Shown here one piece after another: positions 1 through 9,900 of a DNA stretch of 16,920 nucleotides (positions within the stretch are counted from its first letter, which is position 1; each line of letters starts with the position of its first letter). The notes under the pieces are model-generated. The model did no database searches. It was not told the origin of the DNA and worked only from the letters and a program-made list of their open reading frames with translations. A program made the position numbers and the translations under genes. Origin of the DNA: Planctomycetota bacterium (lineage in GTDB: Bacteria > Planctomycetota > UBA8108); assembly GCA_002695115.1 (NCBI GenBank), contig NZOA01000051.1:13539-30458 (forward strand). The letters run 5' to 3'.

Positions 1-1331
1 TCATCGGTGGCGCCGTAGCTATAGGGCGCCTTGACGCCGGCGCCGGCGAGCCAGGTCGTGAAGCCGTAGGGGTTGTGATCGCGACCGCTGGCGCCCTTCT
101 GGAAGGTCGGCATCCTGCCGAACTCCGAGCACCACACCACCAGGGTCTCATCCAGCAGTCCACGGTCCTTCAGGTCACGCAGCAGGGCCGCCGCCGGCTG
201 GTCGAGCACGGGGCCATGCTTGCTGTATTGCTTCTCGAGCTGCTTGTGACCATCCCAATTGCTGACGCCCTCGCCGCCGGTCTGGTAGGCGCCGTTGAAG
301 AGCTGCACGAAGCGAACTCCCTTCTCGAGCAGGCGGCGGGCCAGGATGCAATTGCGCGCGAAGGAGGCCTTGAGCTTGTTTTTTGAATCATCGGCTCCGT
401 ACATCTTCAGGATGTGGGCCGGCTCCGAATCCAGGTTGCTGACCTCGGGTACGCTGAGCTGCATTTTCGCGGCGAGTTCGTAGCTGGAGATCCGTGCCGC
501 CAGCTCGCTGTCTCCCGGGAAGCGCCGCTGGTGGCGCTCGTTCAGGCTGCGCAGGAAGTCCCGGGTCGCTCCGTCGGCGTCGCCGCTGATGCCGGGCGGC
601 CGCCGCAGGTTGCGAATCGGCTTGGAGTCGTTGAAGTCGACTCCCTGGAAGGCCGCCGGGAGGAAGCCCGGCCCCCAATTGTTGACGCTTGACTGCGGAG
701 TGCCGCGTGAATCGGGAATGGCCACATAGGCGGGCAGGTCGGCGTTGGGGCTTCCAAGCGCGTAGGTGAGCCAGGAGCCCATGCTGGGGAAACCGTCGAG
801 GGTGTAGCCGGTCGACATGAAGTTCTCCCCAGGCCCGTGCGTATTCGTCTTGCTCGTCATCGAATGAATGAAACACATCTCATCGGCCAACTCCGCGAGG
901 TGGGGGACGAGCTCGGAGACCAGCTTCCCAGATTTTCCGCGCGGCTTGAACTCCCATGGACTCCTGACGAGGTTCCCCTGCTCTCCCTGGAAGGTTACCA
1001 GCTTGCCGCCGGGCAGGGGCTTGCCGTGTCGTTTGATGAGCTCAGGCTTGTAGTCGAAGGTGTCGAGGTGGCTGCAGCCGCCCGAGCAGAAGATCACGAG
1101 CACGTTGCGGGCGCGGGGTTTGAAGTGAGGTTCTCTCGCCGCGAAAGGCCTGCGAGGGTCTATCACAGGCCGAACAGGTTTTCTTCCCGCCGCCGGATCG
1201 GTTTCAGCTTCCGCTGCCGGCAACCCCCGGGCGCCGAGCAGATGGGCCAGGGCGATACCGCCCAGTCCCGTTCCCAGGTCGCCGAGGAATTGTCTCCTGT
1301 CCAGGGGGCGGTGGTTTCTGTTCTCGACCAT
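1..1331 (-). CDS. DUF1501 family protein, Tat-exported (C-terminus cut by window edge)
   Basis: The frame reads 443 codons from an ATG at 1331 to the window edge without a stop, so the C-terminus is missing. Family members run roughly 480-490 residues, so a few tens of residues are lost. The N-terminus has a twin-arginine signal ([10 protein letters not shown] at residues 10-19, then a hydrophobic Gly/Ala/Leu stretch), so export in folded form is expected. DUF1501 landmarks are visible: [14 protein letters not shown] near residues 86-99, FIHSM...[14 protein letters not shown] near 154-175, RVGxxx-type [44 protein letters not shown] and a terminal YSYGATD. The family belongs to the alkaline-phosphatase/sulfatase superfamily. 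Its biochemical role is unsettled, so none is claimed. It starts 10 bp after the stop of the PSCyt/PSD1 gene, the classic planctomycete pairing, and is almost certainly co-transcribed with it. One oddity is Cys where many relatives have Pro in the GGPS motif. Confidence 0.93.
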   Translation of the reverse strand, partial: MVENRNHRPLDRRQFLGDLGTGLGGIALAHLLGARGLPAAEAETDPAAGRKPVRPVIDPRRPFAAREPHFKPRARNVLVIFCSGGCSHLDTFDYKPELIKRHGKPLPGGKLVTFQGEQGNLVRSPWEFKPRGKSGKLVSELVPHLAELADEMCFIHSMTSKTNTHGPGENFMSTGYTLDGFPSMGSWLTYALGSPNADLPAYVAIPDSRGTPQSSVNNWGPGFLPAAFQGVDFNDSKPIRNLRRPPGISGDADGATRDFLRSLNERHQRRFPGDSELAARISSYELAAKMQLSVPEVSNLDSEPAHILKMYGADDSKNKLKASFARNCILARRLLEKGVRFVQLFNGAYQTGGEGVSNWDGHKQLEKQYSKHGPVLDQPAAALLRDLKDRGLLDETLVVWCSEFGRMPTFQKGASGRDHNPYGFTTWLAGAGVKAPYSYGATD

Positions 1332-1341
1332 GGTTTTTCTC

Positions 1342-4300
1342 TCAGGGAATGAAAATGAGCTCGTTGCTGTTGAGAAGCGCGCGGCAGAAAATCCGGAGGC
1401 CGTGTTTCACGATCAGCTCTTCGCTTTCGGAAATCTCTCCGGCCTCGGGCGCTCGCCCAAAACAGAGCTCGAACGCGAAATGTATCCTCGAGGCGGTGTC
1501 CGGTCCTGCCTCGCCCAGGAGCCGCTTTTCCAGCAGCCCGGATTGTTGCAGGATGAACGAGCTGTTGAAGAGGTTGAGTGCCTGGATCGGTGTCGTGGAG
1601 CGGGATCTTCTCGATATGACCTGGCTGGCGTCCGGACAGTCAAAGGCGCCGAAGACCGATTCCTGCTCCTGGCGGACCTTGGTCATGTAGATCATCCTGC
1701 GCCAGTCCGCCGGGCCGTAGGTTTTCTTGGGGAAGAAATGGCGGACATTCTCCATCTGGACCTCGAAGCCGCTGAAGCCGGGGCCGCCCATGTCCAGGTC
1801 GAGGACGCCGGAGATCTGGAGGATGCTGTCACGGATAGCTTCCGCCTCCAGCCGCCTGGGCGGGAATCGCCAGAGCATCGTCGTCGATGAGTCGGCAGCC
1901 AGGGCCGCTTTCCTGGGAGCGCTCTCCTGCTGGAACGTCTCGGAGAGGAGAACCAGGCGGTGGATGTGCTTGAGAGACCAGTCATTCTCCATGAGTTCCG
2001 AGGCGAGCCAGTCGAGCAGGTGGGGATGGCTCGGCTCGGAACCGTTCAGGCCGAAGTCGTTGGGCGTGTTGACGAGTCCCCTGCCGAAATGATGCATCCA
2101 GATCCTGTTTACGATCACCCTCGCGGTGAGCGGGTTTTTTTTCGTGCTCAGCCAGCGGGCGAATTCGAGCCGCCTCTGCTGTTCGGGAGTATTGCTCCTC
2201 AGTTGAAAACCGTTTAGCGCCTTCACCGCTCCCGCCGGCAACTCCTCCCGTTTCTGCAGGGGATCGCCGCGGTAGAGGCGGTAGGTCGGCCCGGGCTGGC
2301 GGAAGGTTCCGGCGTAGACCTTTACGGTATTTCCAGCCGCCAGGCGCTTGCGGCTGGCGACGGCTTTTTTCAGTGAGGCGAGGATTTCCTTCCCCGTCTC
2401 CTTCCTGAAGGCGAAGCGTGGCTGCGATGCCTTGAGAAGCGCCCCCCGGGCGCGCGTGCGTGAGCTCGCTACAGGCTGGAGCCGCGCCTCCAGCAGGCCG
2501 ACCTCGATCCTGTAGCCTGTGGCTACGCGATCTCCGAATTTTCCCTCACGGTCCCTGGCCCATTCGATCCGGTCGATGAGCGCGGGGGCGGCAAGCTCGA
2601 GCTGCACCCATCCCTTCCCGGTCTCGTTGGAAATCCAGCTGTGGCTGTTGCCGTATTTCCCATCGTTGATGTGCTCGAGCTTGTGGATCTCGTATCCCGG
2701 CAGAGAGCTCGAACAGCTGCTCCTGGTGCCGAGGCTCGCCAGGGCCAGGTTGCGGCCTCCGGAGAAAACCTCGAGTTCATCGATGCAGGGCTGGGAGCTG
2801 TTGGTCGCCTCGATCGTGAAGCGGATGAAGCGCGCCTCTGTCGGCTCAAAGGTGTCGATGTTACGCCTTGAATTGACCGGGGGACGGAAGACAGGCTTGC
2901 GGGTGGCGGTATCGTTTCCTCCCGGCAGCTCAAAGATAGCCAGGTCCGCGGTGATGGCTGTTCCCTCTTTGCCGCCCCGCAGCAGCACCATGGAGGCGGG
3001 CTCTAGCTGGTGGATCCCCGCGTCAAAGAGCCCGCTCCAGAGCGGTTTTCCCGGGATGGTTCCGGTTCCCCCGGAGAATTTTCTTTGGTCTACGCGAGCC
3101 AGGGGTTCCTGGTCATCCCGGGTTTCCGGGTTTCCATCGTGGTCGAGAAGGTAGCGCGCGTCCTTCGAGTGAGTCTTGAATCCAGAGCCCCAGGAGAGCC
3201 AGATGCGATACCTTCCCTTGAGGACGGGGTGCCAGGCTGCGACATCCTTTCCCTCCTCGTTGTCCCACCAGGTGTAATGCCCTCCGCTGATGTTTCCAGG
3301 GCGTTCGGCGGTGCCGGGGTCGTTCGCCTCGCCGCGCGCGGTACCGGCACTCCTCGGGCTCTTTCCTCTTGGCCTCGCGAGGTGGGTCACCCCCCGCGCA
3401 AGGTCGTCGAAGGACAACTCGTCATCGAGCAGCAGGATCTTTTCGCTGGAGGGAAGGACAGAGTCAGACAGGCGGTTTTTCAGCTCGGCGATTTCCCTGT
3501 CGAGGGGGGCGGGGTCCTTCTTTTCGGTTGTTATCGTACGCTCCTCATGCTGGACCCCGGCGAAAACAGCCTGGATGGAGTAGTAGTCACGTTGGCTGAT
3601 GGGGTCGAATTTATGATTGTGGCACCTGGCGCAACCAAGTGTCAGCCCGAGGAAGGTCGTGCCGGTGACGTTGATGAGGTCGGCCAGCTCATCCTGGCGC
3701 TGCATGAGGGTCAGGTTGATATCCGGGCTCTTGACGATGTCATGGGGGCCCGCGACGAGGAAACCGGTGGCGATTCCGTTGCCCAGCGCGTCTCCGGCGA
3801 TCTGCTCACGGACGAAGTCGTTGTAGGGCTTGTCCTCGTTGAAGCTCCGGATGACGTAGTCGCGGTAGTGCCAGGCGTTGGGGCGTTCCCTGTTGGTCTC
3901 GAAGCCGTGGCTTTCGCCGAAACGAATGATATCGAGCCAGTGTCTCGCCCAGCGCTCGCCGTAGCGCTCGCTCTCGAGCGTCGTCTCGACGAGCCTCTTC
4001 CAGGAGTCCGTTCTCCCGTCCTCGACGAAGGTCTTGATCTCCCCGGGCGTAGGCGGCAGTCCGTGCATGACGTAGCGGAGCCTGCGGATCAGGTTGACGC
4101 GGCCGGCCCGCGGTGATGGCGAGACGCCCCCGGCTCGCAGGCCGGCAAGTATGAAGCCATCGACAGGATTCCGGCCCCAGTCGCCGGTCTTCTTCTCCGG
4201 TTCGATTTTTACCACGGGCCTGAAGGCCCAGTGAGATGATTCTACCGCCTTCATTTTCGCCTGCTGTCCGGGAATATTCGCGCCCTGGTCGATCCAGGCT

Positions 4301-4656
4301 CTCAGCAGGCCAATCTCCCCGGCCGAGAGACGCTTGCCTCGCGGCGGCATGACAAGCTCGGGATCCAGTCCCGAGACGAGCTTTACGAGATGGCTCTCAG
4401 CGCTCTTGCCCGGCACGAGGGCTGGTTCACCTGACTCACCTCCTCGAAGTATGCGCGAGAGCAGGTCGAGCCTGAGGTCTCCCTTCTGTTTCTTCTCACC
4501 GTGGCAGCCGTGGCAGTGCTTCGCGAGCAGGGGCTGAATTTCTTTTTCGTATTCAACCTCCCGCTGGAGGGCGGGTGGGAGTCGCTGCGCCTTGAGCCCT
4601 GTCGTGAAAAAGGTGAGCAGGGTGAGCAGTGCCAGGGATTCTTTCAGGTGTGTCAT
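1342..4656 (-). CDS. PSCyt1-DUF1549-DUF1553 (PSD1) planctomycete cytochrome-type protein
   Basis: This is a 1104-residue exported protein of the planctomycete-specific cytochrome family. From the chosen ATG: signal peptide 1-23 ([16 protein letters not shown] core); PSCyt1 haem domain with CHGCH at 48-52 and a distal MPP near 103; DUF1549 (PSCyt2) about 142-372, ending with a second CxxCH, CARCH at 342-346; a beta-rich carbohydrate-binding-like segment about 447-577; a discoidin-like segment about 582-722; and DUF1553 (PSD1) about 812-1085. The family is thought to act outside the cytoplasm, often in polysaccharide-rich gene sets, but its substrate is unknown. The frame also extends to a TTG at 4725. 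I prefer 4656 because the signal peptide begins there and the upstream codons fall inside the promoter at 4697-4725. DUF1501 follows after 10 bp. Family identity is very secure; the two inserted binding domains are inferred from sequence pattern. Confidence 0.94.
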   Translation of the reverse strand: MTHLKESLALLTLLTFFTTGLKAQRLPPALQREVEYEKEIQPLLAKHCHGCHGEKKQKGDLRLDLLSRILRGGESGEPALVPGKSAESHLVKLVSGLDPELVMPPRGKRLSAGEIGLLRAWIDQGANIPGQQAKMKAVESSHWAFRPVVKIEPEKKTGDWGRNPVDGFILAGLRAGGVSPSPRAGRVNLIRRLRYVMHGLPPTPGEIKTFVEDGRTDSWKRLVETTLESERYGERWARHWLDIIRFGESHGFETNRERPNAWHYRDYVIRSFNEDKPYNDFVREQIAGDALGNGIATGFLVAGPHDIVKSPDINLTLMQRQDELADLINVTGTTFLGLTLGCARCHNHKFDPISQRDYYSIQAVFAGVQHEERTITTEKKDPAPLDREIAELKNRLSDSVLPSSEKILLLDDELSFDDLARGVTHLARPRGKSPRSAGTARGEANDPGTAERPGNISGGHYTWWDNEEGKDVAAWHPVLKGRYRIWLSWGSGFKTHSKDARYLLDHDGNPETRDDQEPLARVDQRKFSGGTGTIPGKPLWSGLFDAGIHQLEPASMVLLRGGKEGTAITADLAIFELPGGNDTATRKPVFRPPVNSRRNIDTFEPTEARFIRFTIEATNSSQPCIDELEVFSGGRNLALASLGTRSSCSSSLPGYEIHKLEHINDGKYGNSHSWISNETGKGWVQLELAAPALIDRIEWARDREGKFGDRVATGYRIEVGLLEARLQPVASSRTRARGALLKASQPRFAFRKETGKEILASLKKAVASRKRLAAGNTVKVYAGTFRQPGPTYRLYRGDPLQKREELPAGAVKALNGFQLRSNTPEQQRRLEFARWLSTKKNPLTARVIVNRIWMHHFGRGLVNTPNDFGLNGSEPSHPHLLDWLASELMENDWSLKHIHRLVLLSETFQQESAPRKAALAADSSTTMLWRFPPRRLEAEAIRDSILQISGVLDLDMGGPGFSGFEVQMENVRHFFPKKTYGPADWRRMIYMTKVRQEQESVFGAFDCPDASQVISRRSRSTTPIQALNLFNSSFILQQSGLLEKRLLGEAGPDTASRIHFAFELCFGRAPEAGEISESEELIVKHGLRIFCRALLNSNELIFIP

Positions 4657-4696
4657 GTATCGGGGATCCCGCCGAAATTTCCGGAGCCGGATGAAC

Positions 4697-4725
4697 ATCA
4701 TAATTTTGAGCGGTGTTTCATTCAA
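4697..4725 (-). promoter_or_regulatory. sigma70-like promoter of the PSCyt/PSD1-DUF1501 operon
   Basis: On the minus strand TTGAAT (4725-4720) is followed by exactly 17 bp and TATGAT (4702-4697). This matches four of six -35 bases and five of six -10 bases. Transcription would start near 4690, leaving a leader of about 34 nt before the ATG at 4656. The upstream TTG, and the ATGs at 4701 and 4698, overlap the promoter boxes, which argues against them as starts. This is consensus matching by eye. Confidence 0.55.
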
Positions 4726-4838
4726 TGATACTCGGGAAAAATAGCGGCCCTGGAAGCGACTTTTTCGCCTTCCTGTGCCGGGTTAAGATAGACGCCCTGG
4801 TCGAAGTGTTCATTCAGAGGGTCCTGGGCGGTGATGTG

Positions 4839-5810
4839 ATGGTATTGAGCGAGGCGGTATCGAAACCCGGGAAGAAGGCGGGGGCGGCTGTATTGCTGCA
4901 TGGGGGAGCCTGGGATATTCCCGAGGATCGGCACGCCGACCATCTCGATGGCCTGCGGGAAGCCCTGGCGCACGCGCGTGATATTCTCGAGAAGGACGGA
5001 GGCGCGGTGGATGCCGCAGCGGCGGCCGTCTCGTCGATGGAATCAAACGGGACCTTCGATGCCGGCCGGGGAGGCGTTCTGAATCTCGAGGGAGAGGTAG
5101 AGCTCGATTGCGGGATCATGTGCGGTCGGAGCCTCGATTACGGCGCGGTGGTCGGTGTGAGAAAGATTCTGAATCCCGTACGGTTGGCCAGGTTGATCCT
5201 CGAGAAGAGCGATGGTTCCGCGAGGATCCTGGCCTGTGAAGGCGCCGAGCGAATCGCTGAAGAGTACGGGTTCCCCCTGGTTGAAAACAGCGAGCTGGTC
5301 TGCGAGCGCGAGCGCCTGCGCTATGAGGAGCTGCGCGAGAGAAAGGCGGCCTACCATACGAGCCATCCCTTTCTCGGATCCTGTGAGCTGCCACAGGGGA
5401 CGGTGGGCTGCGTGGCCAGGGACCGGTCCGGGGCGCTGGCGGCGGCGACCTCGACCGGCGGCACTCCTCTTCGTCCCCCCGGAAGGGTCGGTGACTCCGC
5501 TCTCCCCGGGGCGGGCTATTACGCCTCGACGGCGGCGGCCTGCAGCGTGACCGGGTGGGGGGAGGCGATCACCGCCTCCCTGCTTGCCGGGCGTTCGGTC
5601 GATGGGGTGGGGGGAGGAGGTGCCCCGGCCGATGTCCTCCGCGAAGTTCTCGAGAGGATGCGGACCTCGGTCAGGAATCCCGATGGCAAGGGCGCCACCG
5701 GCGGCCTCATCATCCTGGATCGAGAAGGCTCCGGCGCCTGGGCCTTCAGCACGCCGCATATGGCCCGCGCCGGGTGGGCCGAGGGTGCGGAGGGCTGGGC
5801 GGCTGTCTGA
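4839..5810 (+). CDS. isoaspartyl peptidase / plant-type L-asparaginase (Ntn hydrolase)
   Basis: This is a 323-residue member of the Thr-type Ntn-hydrolase asparaginase family, which hydrolyses isoaspartyl dipeptides and L-asparagine. The precursor self-cleaves before a catalytic Thr. Visible landmarks are LLHGGAWDIP at 19-28, TFDAGRGGVLNLEGEVELDCGIM at about 72-94, the nucleophile Thr188 in QGTVGCVARD, AAATSTGG at 201-208, the substrate-binding GRVGDSALPGAGYYA at 215-229 (Arg216 and Asp219), and SVTGWGEAI at 236-244. The spacing Thr188-Arg216-Asp219 equals that of E. coli IaaA (Thr179-Arg207-Asp210), as I remember it. No signal peptide is seen from this start, so it is probably cytoplasmic. 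The frame stays open back to 4713, but that extension lacks family similarity. The start at 4839 has GGTGA just upstream and gives the usual family length. It is divergent from the PSCyt/PSD1 operon and convergent with the TIM-barrel gene. Confidence 0.93.
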   Translation: MVLSEAVSKPGKKAGAAVLLHGGAWDIPEDRHADHLDGLREALAHARDILEKDGGAVDAAAAAVSSMESNGTFDAGRGGVLNLEGEVELDCGIMCGRSLDYGAVVGVRKILNPVRLARLILEKSDGSARILACEGAERIAEEYGFPLVENSELVCERERLRYEELRERKAAYHTSHPFLGSCELPQGTVGCVARDRSGALAAATSTGGTPLRPPGRVGDSALPGAGYYASTAAACSVTGWGEAITASLLAGRSVDGVGGGGAPADVLREVLERMRTSVRNPDGKGATGGLIILDREGSGAWAFSTPHMARAGWAEGAEGWAAV

Positions 5811-5820
5811 GCGCGCTCAG
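5807..5820. terminator. 14-bp palindrome containing both convergent stop codons
   Basis: CTGAGCGCGCTCAG is a perfect palindrome. The plus-strand stop (5808-5810) and the minus-strand stop (5817-5819) both lie inside it, separated by six bases. As RNA it could fold as CTGAG-CGCG-CTCAG on either strand. No T-run follows on either side, so it is at best a weak bidirectional terminator or pause site. Confidence 0.3.
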
Positions 5821-6773
5821 CTGAAGTGTTTGCGAAGCAGGGCCAGGCTTTTTGGTATCGCTGTTTCCTTCTCTTCATGCCCCTCGAATTCCAGCGAGAT
5901 ATAGCCGCGGTAGCCATGCTTACGCAGGATCCTGGCGATCCGGGCGTAGTCGAGCTCCAGGCTGTACCACAGGCCGCCGCCGTAGTAGGTCTTGGCCTGG
6001 ACCAGCACGGCGCGGGATGCCAGCATCTTCAGCTTGTCGTAGGGATCCTCCAGGAAGTTCCCGGTGTCCAGGGTGACCTGGAGCCAGGGCGATGGCAGGG
6101 CCTTGACGATCCTGAGGATCCCTTCCGGCGTGAGGCCGAGGCCCCAGTGGTTCTCCAGGCCCATGACGACACCTGCCTTGGCGGCGTGGGGAAGGCATTT
6201 CTCGATCGAGTCGATGACCCATTTGAACGCATCGTCATCGGTATAGCCCGGCAGGCGCGGCTCAATCCCCCTGCGCTTCATCAATTCATCGAAGCCCACC
6301 GTTCCCCAGCGCCCCGTGTTGAGCCTCATGGTCGGGATTCCCATGCTGTGGGCGAGATCGATGCAGTGGAGGGTATGATCGATGTTTTTCTGGCGTTTAT
6401 TTTTGTCGGGAGACACGAAGCCCTGGTGGATCGAGAAGCCGGTGAGCCCGACCCCGTTCTCGATCGCCCGGCGCTTCAGGGCCTGGAGGTAGTCGTTGGA
6501 TTCGCCCGACATCTGGCGGTGCAGGATCTCCACCCCGTCGAAGCCCATCTTCGCGGCCTGGTCGATGGAACCTTCGACGCTGGTCTTGCCCTCAGGCTTG
6601 CCGCGAAAGTGCCAGAAGGAATAGGTCGAAACCGCGATCCTGTTGCCCCGGTGGGGGATTTTTTCTTTTTTGGAGGACTTCTCCTCGGCGGCGGCGCGGG
6701 TGAGTCCCGGCTGAAGGGTTCCGGCAGCGACAAGGGCCCCGGCGGTGAGAAAACCCCGGCGTGTTTGTTTCAT
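5817..6773 (-). CDS. Tat-exported sugar phosphate isomerase/epimerase-like TIM-barrel protein
   Basis: This is a 318-residue protein of the xylose-isomerase-like TIM-barrel (AP endonuclease family 2) group. It begins with a twin-arginine signal (KQTRRGFLTAGALVAAGTLQ, residues 2-21), so it should act outside the cytoplasm. Candidate metal and active-site residues sit at the family's strand ends: GVEILH (Glu82), GLENHWG (Glu207, His209), VTLDTGNF (Asp236), VQAKTYYGG (near 258-266) and ISLEFEG (Glu295, Glu297). The frame continues upstream to 6938, but the signal peptide begins at 6773, with TCTGGAAAC just before the ATG. Such Tat-exported epimerase-like proteins are common in Planctomycetota and are usually of unknown substrate. 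Relatives include hydroxypyruvate isomerases and 3-keto-sugar hydratase-associated isomerases, and I cannot choose between them. The stop lies 6 bp from that of the convergent asparaginase gene. Confidence 0.9.
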   Translation of the reverse strand: MKQTRRGFLTAGALVAAGTLQPGLTRAAAEEKSSKKEKIPHRGNRIAVSTYSFWHFRGKPEGKTSVEGSIDQAAKMGFDGVEILHRQMSGESNDYLQALKRRAIENGVGLTGFSIHQGFVSPDKNKRQKNIDHTLHCIDLAHSMGIPTMRLNTGRWGTVGFDELMKRRGIEPRLPGYTDDDAFKWVIDSIEKCLPHAAKAGVVMGLENHWGLGLTPEGILRIVKALPSPWLQVTLDTGNFLEDPYDKLKMLASRAVLVQAKTYYGGGLWYSLELDYARIARILRKHGYRGYISLEFEGHEEKETAIPKSLALLRKHFS

Positions 6774-6838
6774 GTTTCCAGACCTCGTATTGGACCTCTT
6801 GATGGGCCATTTCAGACGCCTGCAGGGTACTTGAGAAA

Positions 6839-6870
6839 GGTTGCGCCAACCCAACAAAAACCCGTGGTTT
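6839..6870. promoter_or_regulatory. paired short inverted repeats in divergent promoter region (possible operator)
   Basis: Two perfect 5-bp inverted repeats, each with a 3-bp spacer, lie 19 bp apart centre to centre: GGTTG-CGC-CAACC at 6839-6851 and AAACC-CGT-GGTTT at 6858-6870. They sit between the divergent TIM-barrel gene (start 6773) and the giant secreted protein gene (start 6961). A -10-like TAAAAT occurs at 6887-6892 on the plus strand, which puts the second repeat near its -35 position, where no consensus -35 is present. An activator or repressor site would fit, but short repeats like these can arise by chance. Confidence 0.25.
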
Positions 6871-6960
6871 CGGCTGTGCTGGACCATAAAATGGGTAGTT
6901 CGGAAGAAGGATAGGCAGGCTTTCGGTTTTGACCCCACGTGTCGTGAAAGTTGGATTGGT

Positions 6961-9900
6961 ATGAGAGATTCGGTTGGACGGACAGGTCGGTTTTTTTATA
7001 GCTGCTGTGTCTGGCTGGCGCTCCTGGCTGCGCCGGGCCTGGGAGCTTTCGCCGAGGACTGCAATCGCAATGGTGTCGAGGACGATCTCGATCTCGCCGC
7101 CGAGACGAGCATGGATTGCGATGGAGATGGGGTGCCGGACGAATGTCAGCTTTCGCCGGTGGCCTTCACCAGCCGTGAGATCGGCATTACCGTTTCCAGG
7201 TATCCCCGGGCCATCGCCTGCGCTGATATCGATTCTGATGGAGTCCTCGACATCATCACAGCTAATAAGGATGGTGATACGCGCTCGATGGTGTCTGTCC
7301 TGAAAAACAATGGCAGTGGGATCTTCGAACGAGCCGATTTTGACGATGCCGTGCGGGCCAGTGACCTGGACGTGGCTGATTTTGACGGGGATGAAGCGAA
7401 GGACCTTCTGACCGCGAATTATTATACGATCGAGATCCTGTGGAACGATGGAGCGGGTTCCTTCGAGGAGCGCTTGAGTGTCCCCGTTGAGAGGGGGACC
7501 CGTCACGCGGCCGCGGGAGATCTCAATGGTGACGGCCTTTCGGATATCGTCACGACCAATGATCGCAGCAATCGAGCCTGGGTTTTCATCAATACGGGGG
7601 ACAGGAGCTTTTCAGATCCCGTGCCCTATAGCGTAGGCTCGGTGCCCTCTGTCGTGCGGGTGATCGATATCGACAATGATGGCGATCTCGATGTCTGTAC
7701 CGTCAATGTCGGTTCGGGAACGATAACCATCCTGGACAATGATGGAAGCGGCGGGCTCGGGTCATCCACGACCGTCGCTACCGGGCTGGAGAGTCCGGCT
7801 CACCTCGCCGTGGCGGATTTTGACCTCGATGAATCCGCGGACCTGGCCGTCGCCAGCGAAGAGAACATCGTGATCCTCTACGGCGGTGATTTTACCGAGC
7901 GCCAGGTGTTTGAGGCCAACGCCGGAGAGCTCGTCGTCGCCGATCTCGATGGCGATGGGGATACCGACCTGGGCTACAGCATATTGGGAAACAGGCGGGT
8001 CGCTGTCCTGCTGAACGTTTCGGGGAATTTCTTCTCGAGGCCGGTTGAGTTCGCCGTCGATATCGAGGCTGGCCTCCTGGCCGCGGGAGATCTCGACGAT
8101 GACAACGATCTCGATCTCGTAACCGCCTACGAGCGTCACACCCGGGTTCCCATCCTCTGGAATAACGACCAGTCGGGGATCACCGTAGAGTCGAGGACCA
8201 TAGGCATGGGTCCGGCGCCTCACGCCATGGTCATGGAGGATCTCAACGGCGACGGCTATCTCGATATCGCCACAGGAGATGGACTCGGCAGCTCGATCAC
8301 GATCTTCCTCAATGATGGGGCCGGCAATCTCAGGCCCGGCGGCACCCGCACGGTCGCGGCGGGTGATTATCTCAACTCCATCGATGGAGGCGACTTCGAC
8401 GGTGATGGTGACATCGACCTGGTCACGGGCGCCATCCAGGACAGGCGCATGCAGGTCTTCCTGAACAATGGCCAGGCCCGCTACGGCTCCCGGAGCCTGT
8501 ACACCACCGGGGTGCGGCCCTTCATGGTCGAGGTGGGTGAATTGACCGGGGATGAGTTCCCTGAGATCGCCAGCGCCAACGAAACCGCGGGCACGATCAC
8601 CGTGTATCTCAACTCAGGCAATGGAGACGGACGGTTCGGAGGGCGCCGGGATTATCGTGTCGGTCGTCTTCCCGTGGCCGTGGCGATGGGCGACCTCGAC
8701 GGCGATGGTGACGAGGACGTCATCTCGGCAAACCGGGGCTCCCGTAATCTCTCCGTCCTGATGAACGAGGGCGACGGCAGCCTGGGCGCCGCGGTCAACT
8801 ACACCGTGGACGGAACTCCGTGGTATGTCGTGACGGCGGATTTTGACGCCGATGGAGATGTGGATCTGGCCACCGCCAATCAGCCCAACCGCACGGTCGG
8901 CATCTTCTACAACCGCGGAGATGGGACCTTCGGCGAGGGCGTCACCTTTGATTCCGCCCATGGTCCCTATTCGATGGTCGCCTTCGATCTCAACATCGAT
9001 GGGATCCCGGACATCCTGACGGCCAACCAGTCCGCCGACAGCGTCTCGGCGTTGATCAATCGCGGTGATGGAACCTTCAATCCGGCCGTCACCTACAATG
9101 CGGGTAATGCTCCGAGGTTTGTCCAGGCAGGCGATCTCGATCTCGATGGTGATGTGGATTTCGTCGCCGCGGATCACGATGGAAGAACACTGACGTTGTT
9201 TCGAAACCAGGCGCCGGTGGAAAGCCGTGACACGCATCGCGAGGTCATCTGTACCGAGATCGACTATTACGATATGTCGACACCCTCACGCAGGGGCCGC
9301 GATCTGAAGTTCGTTCTGCCCTCGGATCCCTCCGATGAGTCCCGGCTTCCTCCGCTGTTTCAGAACGGTAGGCTGTTCGACCTGCACCAGGATTTTCTCA
9401 CCGCGGTATTCCCCGATCGTTTTCCCCTGCTCGGGCCGGTTGAATACAACCGCCTGGTGGGCCTGCGCGAGACCCGCCAGTACTACATCGGCTCGGTAAC
9501 CAGAATCGCATCACCGAGAGGGCCGGTCTACGGCTTCAGCGTATTCACGGATATCAGCGAGAGCGCCTCGCAGATGCTTACTATCGAGGAGGTTCGGGAG
9601 ATCTACCAGACTCTCCGCTCGGTTTTCGGCCTCGAGGTCCTCGCCTACGTGCCCGGCACCATCGCCGCCCGCGAGGCCGCGGTGGGTTGGGAGGATCCCG
9701 GCTTTCCGATCTACCTCGATGTCGAGGGCTCCTCCGGTAGTTACGAATCCTATACTGAGGCTGTCGGCTACGGAACGGTCAGGGTCCTCACCGAGCAGGC
9801 CTTCGAGGAGGCGAACGACAACGGCGGTCTGAGCTTCCGGGATATTCTCATTCTTCCGCACGCTCCCAGGGATATCGAGGGAGTGGTCGCCGGCGTGATT

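Noticed and set aside
388..876. 162-codon minus-strand frame with an apparent Met start
   Set aside because: It is the wrong frame of the DUF1501 gene. The neighbouring frame on the same strand reads [20 protein letters not shown] and runs open from 1331 to the window edge.
3010..4116. 368-codon open frame on the plus strand
   Set aside because: It is antisense to the well-supported PSCyt2/DUF1549 coding region, with no recognisable motif.
5043..5759. 238-codon open frame on the minus strand
   Set aside because: It is antisense to the asparaginase gene, which carries all family motifs.
5826..6914. 362-codon open frame on the plus strand
   Set aside because: It is antisense to the Tat-exported TIM-barrel gene, whose motifs are clear; the translation has no family features.
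6929..6957. TTGACC with TGGATT as a promoter of the giant gene
   Set aside because: The -10 match is poor, and the start of transcription would fall at or past the ATG at 6961.
6592..7506. 304-codon minus-strand frame spanning the divergent intergenic region
   Set aside because: It overlaps the wrong frame of the TIM-barrel gene and is antisense to the giant gene's start. Its repeats of D/I/V are a mirror of the FG-GAP loops.
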